Source: Chenopodium formosanum (Eukaryota > Streptophyta > Magnoliopsida > Caryophyllales > Amaranthaceae). Taken from it: a stretch of 64,000 nt of DNA. The stretch lies in NCBI GenBank assembly GCA_024500155.1, contig CM044862.1, positions 49,238,001 to 49,302,000 of the forward strand, written 5' to 3'. Positions within the stretch are counted from its first letter, which is position 1, and the number at the start of each line of letters is the position of its first letter. The notes under the pieces were generated by a model, which ran no database searches, was not told where the DNA came from, and worked only from the letters and a program-made list of their open reading frames with translations. A program made the position numbers and the translations under genes. Below are positions 22,419-35,000 of the stretch, piece by piece.

Positions 22419-23890
22419 GGTACGCAGACCGTATTTAGATTACAAAAATACTTCACGATGCGCATATCATATTTTAAATATATGGACCATACTAGTCTAT
22501 ATATAGCAACATAATATCATATATTATAAAAGTGTCATATAATAAATCACTCAACATGCTTGTCTACACTACAACATCGAATGTTCATAATAAAGTCAAC
22601 GCATTTCCTAAATTATCTTATATTTTAATCATAATTAGATAATATCATATATTATTCATGAGCGTTTATAAAATACCATATATTTAATTTAATCATGAGA
22701 TAGAATCAAATCATATTTTAATCTAGAAAGAAAAATCATATTTAATCTTCCATGATTATCCTAACAAATTTAGGAGATTCTATCCTAATTACTAGCCAAT
22801 CAAATAATTTTAAAATCAATTTATCCTAATCTAATTATGTGATAATCACATTATTTAAATCAATTATTATCCTTTTGGAATATGCTCAGAATATCCTAAT
22901 CAATCTTATCCAAAATTAATCACTTTAATTAGGATAATTACCAATTTAACAACTTTAAATATGGATAATATCAAATATAACAACTTTTGAATATTTGATT
23001 TTATCCTAAAATAAAAGATTTTATCCAAATAAAACCGATTTTATTTTTTAAAATAAAATATCATATTTTCAAAATATTTTATCTTATCCAAAATAAATCA
23101 TATTTATCTTGAAATATTTTTAAAATAAAATAATAATTTTTTTTGAAAACCGTGAGCCACCACCGCTGGCCACCGTGGTTGGCTATCCGAAGCTAGCCAC
23201 AGTGGCTGACTGCCTTGACGGCAGCCACTGCCGCAAGGGCAGCAGCCGTGCAACACTTGCACGCTACTGCCCACAACCACCATCGACCGCCTGCCCTTCC
23301 CTCCCTCCTTCTCGGACTGCCACCTGGTTAGCAGCCGCCGTAAAAAACCACTCAGTCGCGGTTGCCGACCTTAAATATTTTTTTTTGTGTTTTAAATTTA
23401 ATTAAAATAACTTTTATCAAAATTAAATTAAATCAGTCCAAAAATTAAAATTAAATTAACATTCAACCTTTTAGGGTTCATCATCAAATTAATCCCAATT
23501 TAATTCTAACTTTTAAAATTAAATCGATGATCATACACAAAACATTTTTATGCATAAATCAATCCGATTAAAATTATGAATTTTAAAATAAATCGAATTA
23601 AATCAAAATCAAGCACAAAAATCATATTTTAGGGTTAGGATTTTCGAAAGATTCGAAATTAGGGTTAGGGTGTTCGAAAATTTCGAACATATTAGGGCTA
23701 AATTTGGTCATCTTCATGGCTATTTTGAGCATAATTAAATCACATTTAATCGATTCCAAAAGTTTAATCACATTAAATATAATAATTTAACCATAATTAA
23801 ATTAATTTCTCCCTCTTAATTGATTGTAAAATTAACATGGACATTAAATTAAATAATCGTATTATTATGATCAAGCGCGTTCATGCAAGA
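22419..23890 (-). mobile_element. Copia leader, proximal part
   Basis: About 1.5 kb without a supported gene between the solo LTR and the copia PBS. Mostly AT-rich, with many ATCCTAAT- and TTAAATTAA-like words and a GC-rich island at 23155-23350. The short open frame at 23175-23405 falls in that island and has no recognisable product. Confidence 0.6.
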
Positions 23891-23905
23891 GGCTAATTGA
23901 TACCA
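23891..23905 (-). other. Copia primer-binding site
   Basis: Minus strand reads TGGTATCAATTAGCC, one base from the LTR end. The first eight bases match the usual initiator-tRNA-Met primer site of copia elements (TGGTATCAGAGC); the rest has diverged. Confidence 0.65.
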
Positions 23906-23906
23906 C

Positions 23907-24650
23907 TGTAGCAGTTTATAGGTACTACGCAGCGGAAATAACACGAATCATATTCGTAAAGCACCTAATCCCAAGAATCGCATGCATAACACACAAGACA
24001 CATAATCATACCTTTGATGCGTGAATTCCACGAAGCTATTCGACAGGCAAATCAGGAAGAGAATAGAGCCCCAAGCGTTGCTCCTCTACTTAGTCCATGA
24101 GATTCGAACGAGCCATCCACCAATACTAGATTGGTCGAGTGATTGAGGAAAACCGCGATCACCACCTTTACGGACAACCGACCACCGCACGAACCACCAC
24201 CACCATGAGACACCACTGGCGCCGAGGAGAAGGAGAGAACCGTAAGAGAGAGGACTTAGAGAGGGGTTGGGTTTCGTGTTTGCTAATTAGGGTTTGATCA
24301 ATCTGATTAGTTAATTGCTTACTTGCAAACCTAGGCACCTAGTCTATTTATAATCCTATTATAATTAGACTAGGGTACGAAGCCCAAAACCCCTTCTAAT
24401 CCTCTACATGGCCGACCACCTAGAGTGATGAGGCCCATAATGGGCCTCGTCCTCTAATGCTCAATCTAGCCCATGTGTGTGACCTTATAGGATCCGCCTA
24501 ATTGGGTTTTGGCCTATTTTACTAGTCCAAAGATCGTTAGTACCTCTAGCTATGGTAAAACGACGACCCAAATGTACAACTTAATTATCTCCATAATTTG
24601 ATCCATTTATATATCTATTAATTGCACACGACGAAGACATAACTCCTTCA
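23907..24650 (-). repeat. Copia 5' LTR (744 bp)
   Basis: On the minus strand it starts TGAAGGAGTTATG and ends GCTACA, followed by the PBS. TATAAATA (minus) lies at 24345-24352, with a transcribed-looking CT-rich stretch after it. The right flank GCTAC should be the target duplication. No second copy is in the window, so the outer boundary rests on the TG...CA ends. Confidence 0.72.
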
Positions 24651-24671
24651 GCTACCACATCTTTTAAGGTT

Positions 24672-25110
24672 GAAAGTTGGATCACCCATAATGCTATTGC
24701 AAAATATTGATACAAGCAGCGGCCTATGCAAGGGACAAAGTTAATATGTTGTCAATTAATGAATCATATTATAGAGGCTGAAATCATGATCAGACATTGC
24801 AAAGGTACACGAGTATTCATTCTACAGGCGAAGATGCGAAGTTGCCATTTGAAATGGTTCAAAAACAATTTTCAGTGAAATTGTGCTTTGCCTTGACCAT
24901 TAAAAAATCTCAAGGTCAAACAATTCCTCATGTTAAAATTTATCTTCCCAAACATGTTTTTAGTCATGCCCAGTTGTATATGTTGCACTATCAAGAGGGA
25001 CTTCCCAACAAACGACCAAGATCTTGGTTACCAATGGCAGCATTCAAGGAAAAGACGGCGTGTTCACTATAAACATTGTTTAAAACGAAGTTCTTCTACC
25101 TCATTTTACC
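24672..25110 (+). pseudogene. Helitron helicase C-terminal fragment
   Basis: Carboxyl end of a Helitron Rep/helicase. The reading matches the plant Helitron order: PIMLLQNIDTSSGLCKG, then IIEAEIMI, then LPFEMVQKQFSVKLCFALTI, KKSQGQTIPHVKIYLPK and VFSHAQLY, then a part with NGSIQGKDGVF-like sequence. At least three frame changes (near 24745, 24860 and 24990) break it. The Rep domain and other helicase motifs are missing. The DNA to about 25300 may be Helitron 3' DNA, but I could not see a convincing hairpin and CTRR end. Confidence 0.8.
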
Positions 25111-25551
25111 TAGCACTTTGGAAACACGACGGTAATTAATATTATGTCCCACAATATTTTCATTTCAAGTATTATCTTTTGCAATTGTTATATACATTTT
25201 ATAACTAGATTCTAATAACTTTTTAACATGGTGCAGGAAAGACAAATTGTGATAAGCATATTTTACGAACGGATTTATTGCGCCCGGTGTTTCTAATGAA
25301 TAGTGTTTGTAAAGTTAATTTCATGTAGTAATTTCTGTTTCTCCAATCATGTATGTATTGCTACTACTAATTGTAATAATTTCAACCTTTTATTTTGTAA
25401 CTTTCACTACTATAATGTTACATACATATTTCTTATATTGTGCATGTATGGCGTACAATATCTTAGCTTATATAAATAGTAAAAAAGTCAATTATAACAC
25501 AGAATGATCAAATAAAAGTATTCCTAGTACACATTTTTATTTTTGTTTTGA

Positions 25552-25610
25552 AACATTTTTACTAGCACCAACATTTTTACTAACACCAACATTTTTACTA
25601 GTACAAATAT
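25552..25610. repeat. Three short tandem repeats
   Basis: ACATTTTTACTAGCACCA-like units start at 25552, 25571 and 25589, about 0.5 kb upstream of the ISWI start codon. Confidence 0.6.
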
Positions 25611-25629
25611 TTTAAAAACAAAAAAAGTA

Positions 25630-25741
25630 CTACCTCCGTTAATAATTATGTGCAACTTTGGGATATTATTTGTGAGATATAAAATATTTTAAAGTTGCAC
25701 ATAATAATTATCAGAGGTAATACTAAAAAAATTGGAGGAAG
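25630..25741. mobile_element. Stowaway-like MITE, 112 bp
   Basis: Ends CTACCTCCGTTAAT and ATTGGAGGAAG, flanked by TA on both sides. The inside is a near-perfect hairpin (AATTATGTGCAACTTT and its complement). This fits the Tc1/mariner-related Stowaway type. It lies about 350 bp upstream of the ISWI start codon. Confidence 0.72.
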
Positions 25742-25942
25742 TACAAAATATCCGCATAAAAATTAGCAAATCATATTATGCAAACATCAATCCACAAGGC
25801 GGGAAGACATGTTTTCACGGATAAATGGCGGGAATTTTTTCGCTGTCTACGTTTCTTTATTTTCCATACAATAAAAATACTACGTAAATAAATAAGTCCT
25901 TGAATATTCCTACACTTATCTCACTCATCATTTTTGTCATTT

Positions 25943-25950
25943 TATAAACC
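25943..25950 (+). promoter_or_regulatory. Possible ISWI TATA box
   Basis: TATAAACC, 145 bp before the start codon and ahead of an A-rich stretch and a CT-rich leader. It is only a candidate, since many plant housekeeping promoters lack a TATA box. Confidence 0.35.
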
Positions 25951-26094
25951 AAAAAAAAAAAAATAAAATAAAAATCACTCATACTAGTACTTGTTTAGCC
26001 GGTCTACTTGTTTCTTTCTCACTTTCCCTTATTCGCTCTTCCAATTCAAAACCCTCGGTCTCGGAGCAGTCAAAAAGTACCGAGCTTTTCTTCA

Positions 26095-29000
26095 ATGGCG
26101 AAACCCTCCAAACAGCGCTCTTCCTCTTACGATGCTTCCAATTCGTCGGAAGAAGAACAAGTTAACGACCAGATCGATGAAGATGACGATGAAGAGCTCG
26201 AGGCTGTTGCCAGACCCGTCGATTCAGACGAAGATGAACCCGAGGATGACGTTCCCGCCGCCGACGATGAGGAATTTGAGGTTTCTTTTTTCTCTCTTGT
26301 CATTTCTAGGGTTTTCAATTTGTTTTGATTGTTTAGATCTATCACATTTGTTTTTGTTTTTGTGTTATTTAGGGTTAAGTATGAATTTCAAATTTAGGTT
26401 TTTTTTTATGATTTTTTGTTTGTGTTACTTCATGTTGTGTTGTGTGATGGTATTTTTGTTGGTTATTTCGTGCTTGTATTCTTGGGTTTCTTACATGTTT
26501 CGATTTTTGGTGGCTTGAATAAATGTGGTAGGATGTAAACGCTGGTAATACCGAACTTTCGAAGCGCGAAAGGGCGAGGTTGAAAGAAATGCAGAAATTA
26601 AAGAAGCAGAAGATCCAGGAAATTTTGGACAAACAGAATGCTGCTGTTGATGCTGATATGGTGCGTTTGATTTCTACTAACTGTGCCGTATTTTCCAGCT
26701 TTGGTCATATTTATTGTTATTAAGTAATCACTTTTATTTTTATGATCTTGTTGGTAGAATAACAAAGGTAAGGGGCGGTTGAAGTATCTTCTACAGCAAA
26801 CGGAGATATTTGCCCATTTTGCCAAGGGTGAACATTCTACCTCCCAGAAGGTTAAGGGAAGGTATGGTTAATCTTATTCATTGTACGCCTAGTACACCTA
26901 ATTTTTCGCTGTTGTGTATATAATTGGGTCCTAAATTATGTAGAAGGGACGCTATGGTTATTTATTGTATGCCTTGTATACATTATTTTGTCGCTGTTTC
27001 GATATATGGTTAAGTTGCTTACCTTTTTGAGTATGTGGAGATAATCATGAGTGGATTATGAGTATATAGAAATGTATGATCCTCTTCGTGTTGATACATA
27101 ATCTGGTAAAAATATTGAAAAATACCGTGCGAATCTAATGTGGTTTATAATCTTGTGGAGGTGATTTATAATCTCGTGGAGGGTTGCTTACTTAGAAAAT
27201 GGTGGCCATATAGTATAGGGCGGTAAATGGGAGAACTATGCTTATCAAGTTACCTATAAGGTAATTATGCTTAAAAACAGGTAATTGTGCTCATAATTTG
27301 CTTACTTTATTTATTAAATTTTGGGTGAATTGCCCCTAAACAGTGCTTCCTATTGCATCAAGTATTGAACTTGGAAGGGTAAAGACAATGGCTTAGTTTC
27401 TTATGCGAATTTTAGAGTCCAAATTATACTTTGTTTAGGTCACCTTAATGAGTTTCTGGGCATAAATGGGAAATGTATGCTCAATGAAGTAAAAGGCAAG
27501 TCTGTTTCAACAGAAGGGTACTTGTGCTCCTCAAGATTTGCATTATCATTTGGGCAAAGGGAATTGATAAATTACCCAATATAGATCCATATAGAGTGTT
27601 TCTTGAAGTACTGACATGGAAGGGTAAAGGCAAATGTTGCTTGATTTGTCATGAGCATTTCATTGCATTCATAATGAAAGTGTTTGTTACCTTTATGTGA
27701 GTTTCTAAGCAATAACGGTAGAAATATTCTTACTATGAGCTAAAAGGTAAGTGTGCATAAACGAAAAGGGTAACTGTGCTCCTCAAGATTATCTTTGTTA
27801 TTTGGTCAATTTAGGATAGGGAAATAAGTGAATTGCCCCTTGTTGTACAGAACCTTGATGGGTAACGGCAATTAGGAAAGTGTTTACTTGCTTGATTTGA
27901 AGTCCATATTGTACTGTGATTATGTCACCTTAATTTGAGTTTTGAGCAGCATTTGTTTAATTTTTTTTTCCCCTTTTTATGTGGCGTATGGGATTTTCTA
28001 ATTTTATCAATCTGCCTCTTTTCGTGTTTTTGTATGCTAATTTTAGGGGTCGCCATGCATCAAAAGTTACTGAAGAAGAGGAAGATGAGGAGTATCTTAA
28101 GGAGGAAGAAACTGGACCTTCCAATACAAGGCTGGTCACTCAGCCTTCATGTGAGTTCTGCTCTCCCTTGGTCAATTACTTAACTCTTAAGATTTAATGT
28201 AACTTGGCTTCACCTGGAACTTCCATTTTAAGTGCTTTGTGGCAAGGTTCATGTATTAAACCTATGGAGTTGTTTATAGTGAATGCCTATTCAGTTTTCT
28301 CTTGTAGCATCTGATTTAGTTTTTTCATTAGAGCATCTTTTGGTTAAGAAACTATTTATTTGTTTTAGTTTTAGCCTAAACAAGAGATATGTTGAATGGG
28401 AATTCACTAATATTATAACATATGGAGATTGTTATAGTTTTAGCCTTTTGTTTCATTATATGTTTACAATTTTGCAAATCACTTTTTAAAACAACATATG
28501 GAGTATGTAATGGTAGGAGTTTGGTATAGAAATAACTGTATGTGCTTGCATATGACTTTTTTTTTTCCTCATATAAGCAAGCTGTTCTCACTTGAACCCT
28601 TTCGTCATGTACGTATGCACATTTTGTACTCATTTATTTATCCTGATTTTTTTTTTTTTTTTTTTCTTCCTTTTTCAGGTATTCAAGGGAAGATGAGGGA
28701 CTACCAGCTTGCTGGGTTGAATTGGCTCATTCGTCTGTATGAAAATGGTATAAATGGAATCCTTGCTGATGAAATGGTAAGCAATAAACTTGTACCCCCT
28801 TAATGTTTGAATTTGTGTAGCATTGTTTTCCCTTTTATTTCAATTATCTTTATTATTCTGAGAGTTATATTGCTGCTATGATTAATTTGCTGTCTGTATG
28901 TCTTCTTCCTAATAATAGGGTCTTGGTAAAACCTTACAAACTATCTCCTTGTTGGGCTATCTTCATGAATTCAGAGGAATTACTGGGCCTCACATGGTTG

Positions 29001-32000
29001 TTGCTCCGAAATCAACCCTTGGAAACTGGATGAATGAAATAAAACGATTTTGTCCAATTTTGCGTGCTGTGAAATTTCTTGGAAATCCTGATGAAAGGGT
29101 AAGCCTGGATTCTGTTTATGGATTTTTTATGCTGTTCTTGTCACATTTGATGTTCACTGATGATTTACTGCTGTGTGTTTTTGATTATATTCACAGAGAC
29201 ATATACGTGAGGATTTGTTGGTTGCTGGAAAGTTTGACGTCTGTGTCACTAGTTTTGAAATGGCAATTAAAGAGAAGACCACTTTACGCCGATTTAGTTG
29301 GCGATATATTATCATTGATGAAGCACATCGAATCAAAAATGAAAATTCTTTGCTTTCAAAAACAATGAGACTCTTTAGTACTAATTATCGTTTACTCATC
29401 ACTGGAACTCCACTTCAGGTAATCTTTTGGGTCTCTGCATTGTTTGGGTGTTGAGCAAATCTAAGATGATGTAGATTGTGATAGTTGTGAAGAGTGAAGT
29501 TGACAGGATCCCTTTATATTGTATTTCAAGCACTCTGTGTGCTGTTTGCCAGTGTTCCTAAGCTTTGATTTGAGTCAAATGATAAAGTTCCGTTGAGAGT
29601 TGAGACCAATTGGAAGTACAGAATATAAAGTTTGCCCTGACAGTCCATTTGAAATTTAAATTGAATACCTCTGTTTCAATAAAACAGGCTGCATTTTTCA
29701 AGTTTATTTCAGTTATGTAAAGATGTTATTGTAGGTTTTTTTTAATAAAAAATGTGGTATTTTTTTTTTTTAAAAAAAATTATGGCCAAAAACTCAAATC
29801 TGATTAAGTTTTATAATAATTCTGGCCCATTTGACTTTTTACGGTCTCCAAAACATGTCTTAACTCTTAAAACATTTTTACCATTTTCATACGTGTAAAA
29901 ATTATAAAAAGTAGACATTAATCAAATAAACAACAAAACAAATCCAACAAGATCCCACATGACTATATTATCTCTTATAGATTAACAATATTTTATGGTC
30001 TAAAATTTTTAAGTTAGATGCAAATTTTTGCAATGGGGTTAAAAACTAAGGGAGGGAGGGTGGGAGTATTATTTAAGCAAGGTTTACTTTTTACAGAATC
30101 TTTGTACTAGGTTTTACTCCTGTTGTGTGTTAAGACTTGTTATTTCGAGGCTCATTAGCTATGATAGAAAAAGACAGCCAATACATACTTAACTATGTGT
30201 ATGATTTGGTGGATCTCTCACTTATGTGTCTGGTTTTGTAATACAGAATCAAGTTTCTTAGAGTTCGTTTGGCATCACCGTGGTTTTCTGTCTTTCGGTT
30301 TTTTGTTTTTCGAACTCATGTGATATACTACCTCTGTTTTTATTTAGTTGACATGTTTTGAGTTTAGCACTATTCACACACCTCTCTTTGACCGTGTTTT
30401 GTGCTTTATACGTAATGAAAAATATAATCATGTGGGATCTTGTTAGATTTGTCACGTTATACACTTTCAAAATGTCAACTTTTCATAATTTTTGCTTATC
30501 AATAATTAAAGATATTAATGATTGAATAAGTGCATTGGCAAACGTGACTAAAGAAACGTGTCAACTAAAAAGAAACGGAGGAAGTATGTCATAAAATGAT
30601 ACAAAAATTAGACAAACTTATTAAAATTTTGATAATTTTTAAAACTGACAATAGAAAATTGAAAACACCTTTAGTTTCCTGCTTTTTAGTTTTTTGTTTT
30701 TTAAAAAAAGAAAACTGAAAACAAAAAACAATGCCAAATAAGCCCTTAATTTTTTAATTTTGCTAAATTTGAATAATTTTTATTTAACTGGTGGGTTGAA
30801 AATTGTTTTTGTGAATTTTTTGTTGATATTTATATTGTTTGCAATCTTTTATTTTTGATGTTCAGTGAATTTATCTATGTCTTATTTGTTGTTCCAAGTA
30901 GTCTAAATACTAATATTATGCAATATTCTTCTGAACTGCAGAACAATCTCCATGAATTGTGGTCACTTCTCAACTTCTTATTGCCAGAGATTTTTAGCTC
31001 CGCGGAAACATTTGACGAGTGGTTTCAGATTTCCGGGGAGAATGATCAGCAGGAGGTCGTTCAACAACTCCATAAGGTAAGTCAAAGGTTAGAAGAGTAT
31101 CTATATATCATTTTATTTTCTCTTTACTTCTGTTGCCTAACATATGTATTTCTGCATTCTATAGGTTCTCCGGCCCTTTCTTCTTCGGAGGCTGAAGTCA
31201 GATGTTGAGAAAGGTTTACCTCCAAAAAAGGAAACGATTCTTAAAGTGGGCATGTCTCAAATGCAAAAACAGTACTACAGAGCATTGCTGCAGAAGGATC
31301 TTGAAGTTGTTAATGCTGGTGGAGAGCGCAAACGGCTTCTTAACATTGCAATGCAGCTGCGTAAATGCTGTAATCACCCATATTTATTCCAAGGTGCCGA
31401 ACCTGGTCCTCCATACACCACAGGAGATCATTTGGTTACCAATGCTGGTAATTCTCAGTGAATAATGATACTGTGATTTGCTCCTTTTATGTGGCATTGT
31501 TGACTGATGAATCTTCATATTCTATTTATTGCAGGCAAAATGGTATTGCTTGATAAGTTGCTTCCAAAGCTGAAGGAGCGTGGCTCTAGGGTTTTAATAT
31601 TTTCACAGGTATATTTTTTAAAACCTAGGTCTTTGCTTTTGTAAATTACTGTTTCTACTTGCTCTATGATTCCATGATTTTTGTTGAGATTTTGGTATGT
31701 CATCTAACTGTTTATGCTCGGCAACCAACATCAGATGACAAGGCTACTGGACATTTTAGAAGACTATCTCATGTATCGTGGACACCAATATTGTCGGATT
31801 GATGGTAATACCGGTGGAGATGATCGAGATGCTTCCATTGAAGCTTTTAACAAGCCAGGAAGTGAAAAGTTCGTTTTCTTACTTTCAACACGGGCTGGAG
31901 GTCTTGGTATCAATCTTGCTACCGCAGATATAGTCATTCTGTATGACAGTGACTGGTGAGAACTCTTGTGTAAATCAATGAAACCTTTCCCCTCTTTTTT

Positions 32001-35000
32001 GCTTGTTGATGGTGTTTGTGAGTTTACATGCTTGCCGTCTTTGTTGATACTTGCAACACATTTCAGGAATCCACAAGTTGATTTGCAAGCACAGGATAGA
32101 GCTCATAGGATTGGTCAAAAGAAAGAGGTTCAAGTGTTTCGTTTTTGCACAGAGGTTTGTTCATTTTCTGTACTTATATCTAGGTTAAGCATTCTTCATT
32201 GATAATTATCAAGATATGAACTTGCTTTGATATTTTGTGAACAGTATACCATTGAGGAAAAAGTCATTGAAAGAGCTTATAAGAAACTTGCGCTCGATGC
32301 TTTGGTTATTCAACAAGGACGACTAGCTGAGCAAAAAAGTAAGATGTTTTGTATTGAGGTACATAATAATTTCTTGTGTTTAATGACTTGTTGACTTATA
32401 CTTGTGGATTTGTGCAGCTGTTAACAAGGATGAGCTTCTCCAAATGGTGAGATTTGGTGCTGAAATGGTTTTTAGCTCTGGGGACAGCACAATTACAGAT
32501 GAAGATATAGACCGAATTATTGCGAAGGGAGAAGAGGCAACTGCTGAGCTGGATGCAAAAATGAAAAAATTCACAGAGGATGCCATTAAATTTAAGATGG
32601 ACGACAGTATGTGGTTTACTTGAATCTGGTATTTTAAGCATAGCCTGTATTTTTTTTGTTTATTAAGCAAGCTGGACTGATTTATGTATCCTTTGCTTCT
32701 TCACAGCGGCTGATCTATATGATTTTGAGGATGAGAAGGTAGGAATATTATTGGTGTCTTGTGCTCAATCTTTCAACTTGAGCTAGAGGTTATAAGCTAA
32801 TTCTGTTCCTTTCCTTTACTGCTCTTAAAGGATGAAACCAAGGTGGACTTCAAGAAACTCGTGAGTGACAACTGGATTGAACCACCAAAACGAGAGAGAA
32901 AGCGGAAGTACGTATTTGCATTTTGACAGCAGCTTTTGATATTTGTTCCCTGTGCCTAATCTTGTTTTTCACATTCCTGTGGCTTGTACAGCTATTCAGA
33001 ATCAGAATATTTTAAGCAAACTATGCGCCAAAGTGGTCCTGCTAGGCCTAAGGAGCCTCGTATACCTCGCATGCCTCAGTTGTATGGCTTATCTTAAATT
33101 GTTTGCATCTTATTTTCTAATTTCTCCTGGTCAATTTTTTAGTGGTTGGAGTCAATAGTCAACTTATTTATGTTTCTACTCAATTTTAGGCACGACTTCC
33201 AGTTTTTCAACACTCAGAGGCTTAATGAACTCTATGAGAAGGAAGTGCGCCATCAAATGGTGGGTTGTCTTATTATATGTACTCCTTTTTATATATCAAG
33301 CATTTAAGCATGAATTAACTTATGTTCTATCTGTTCAGCAAGCACATCAAAAAAATCAGATAAAAGATTCCATAGAAGTGGATGAGCCAGATGGTATGTT
33401 ATTTCTGCGTATAAATCTGTTCAAATCCGTTTCATTTTCTGTTGATGATGAAGTTTTTGACTACAGAAATGACGGATCCCCCCCTGACTGCTGAAGAGCA
33501 AGAAGAAAAGGAGCGTTTGTTGGAAGAGGTAATCCTGATTTCACAGCCCCCTTTCCAGATTTTATGAGAACATGGAAAGCCTTTTTTGTATCATTAGTCA
33601 ACGATTTATTAAATGGTTTGTTTGCTGCAGGGCTTCTCTACATGGGCTAGAAGAGATTTTAATACTTTCATAAGGGCTTGTGAGAAGTATGGTAGAACTG
33701 ACATAAAAAGCATTGCTGCGGAGATGGAAGGGAAAACATTCGAGGAAGTTGAAAGATATGCTAAAGTTTTCAAAGAGAGATATAAGGAGTTAAATGGTGA
33801 TTCCACTTCTACCTTCTCTAATCTTCTTTTAACATCTAGTTCCTGCTGAATTCTATGTGAAATCTAAAGTGTCTGCTGTGGTCATAGATATAGGCTGTTC
33901 TGTGATATTTAGCCAGCCTTATCTTTGCATCTTTCCTAGGGTTGACTTGGATGAATTGACTAATGATTTTCCACTTTATTTATTTATTTATTTATATACT
34001 TCCTCCGTTTTCTTTTACTTGCAACACTTTCCTAAAAATGAAATGTCATAATACTTGCAACACACTATAAAAGGAAAGTTATTTTAGGGAAAAACTATAT
34101 TATTTCTCTTATTTAAAGCACATGATCCACTAAATTACACTCTTAAGAGTCCTAACAGCCACTCATCCTATTTTAAAGTTTATTATATCATGCAAACCCC
34201 ACCTTTTTTAATTACCGCGCTAAAGGGTGTGTTGCATCTAAAAGAAAACAGAGGAAGTATGTATTAACAGCATAAATCTTCTGTGCTGATTTGGTTCCAT
34301 TTATTAGATTATGACAGGATCATTAAGAATATTGAACGGGGGGAAGCTAGAATATCCAGGAAAGATGAGATTATGAAAGCAATTGGGAAGAAGCTGGATC
34401 GCTACAAGAATCCATGGTTGGAACTGAAGATCCAGTATGGTCAGAACAAAGGGAAGCTGTACAATGAAGAATGTGATCGCTTCATGGTAAAAATTTTCTT
34501 TTTCTTTGTTTTCGTGCCATGAGGTTTTTATACATTTCATGCCCACCTAACATTGAAAATCTGGATAGATTTGCATGGTTCACAAACTCGGATATGGGAA
34601 TTGGGATGAATTGAAGGCTGCTTTCCGAACATCTCCATTGTTCCGGTTTGATTGGTTTGTTAAATCCCGCACCACTCAAGAACTTGCTAGGAGATGCGAC
34701 ACCCTAATTCGTCTGGTTGAGAGAGAGAACCAGGAGTATGATGAGAGGGAGAGGCAAGCACGTAAAGAGAAAAAGCTTGCGAAGGTTCGTTGAGTTCTAA
34801 TTGTTGAATCTTCTCTGCTGACTGCTTATCCTGCTTTCCACCCTTTATATGCTTGATTACATATTTTGATCTTTATTTAATGTCATTTGTTCTTTACTCT
34901 TGCAGACTGCTACACCCTCTAAACGAGGTACAGCTCGTCAGCAAGCTGAAAGCCCCACATCTTCCTTGAAGAAAAGGAAACAGCTAACAATGGATGATTA

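Larger units (their letters stand above)
13731..24650 (-). mobile_element. Ty1/copia element, truncated, with nested insertions
   Basis: Read right to left: 5' LTR 23907-24650, PBS 23891-23905, long leader, gag 15557-14656, pol scrap down to 13731. Three solo LTRs interrupt the leader (15885-17838, 18093-20140, 20321-22418), and element C cuts the integrase at 13731. With the insertions removed, PBS to gag is about 2.2 kb. The 3' half and 3' LTR are not in the window. Confidence 0.82.

Noticed and set aside
23175..23405. Small protein in the GC-rich copia leader island
   Set aside because: The composition alone explains the open frame; it is on the strand opposite to the element, has no family similarity and no supported transcript.
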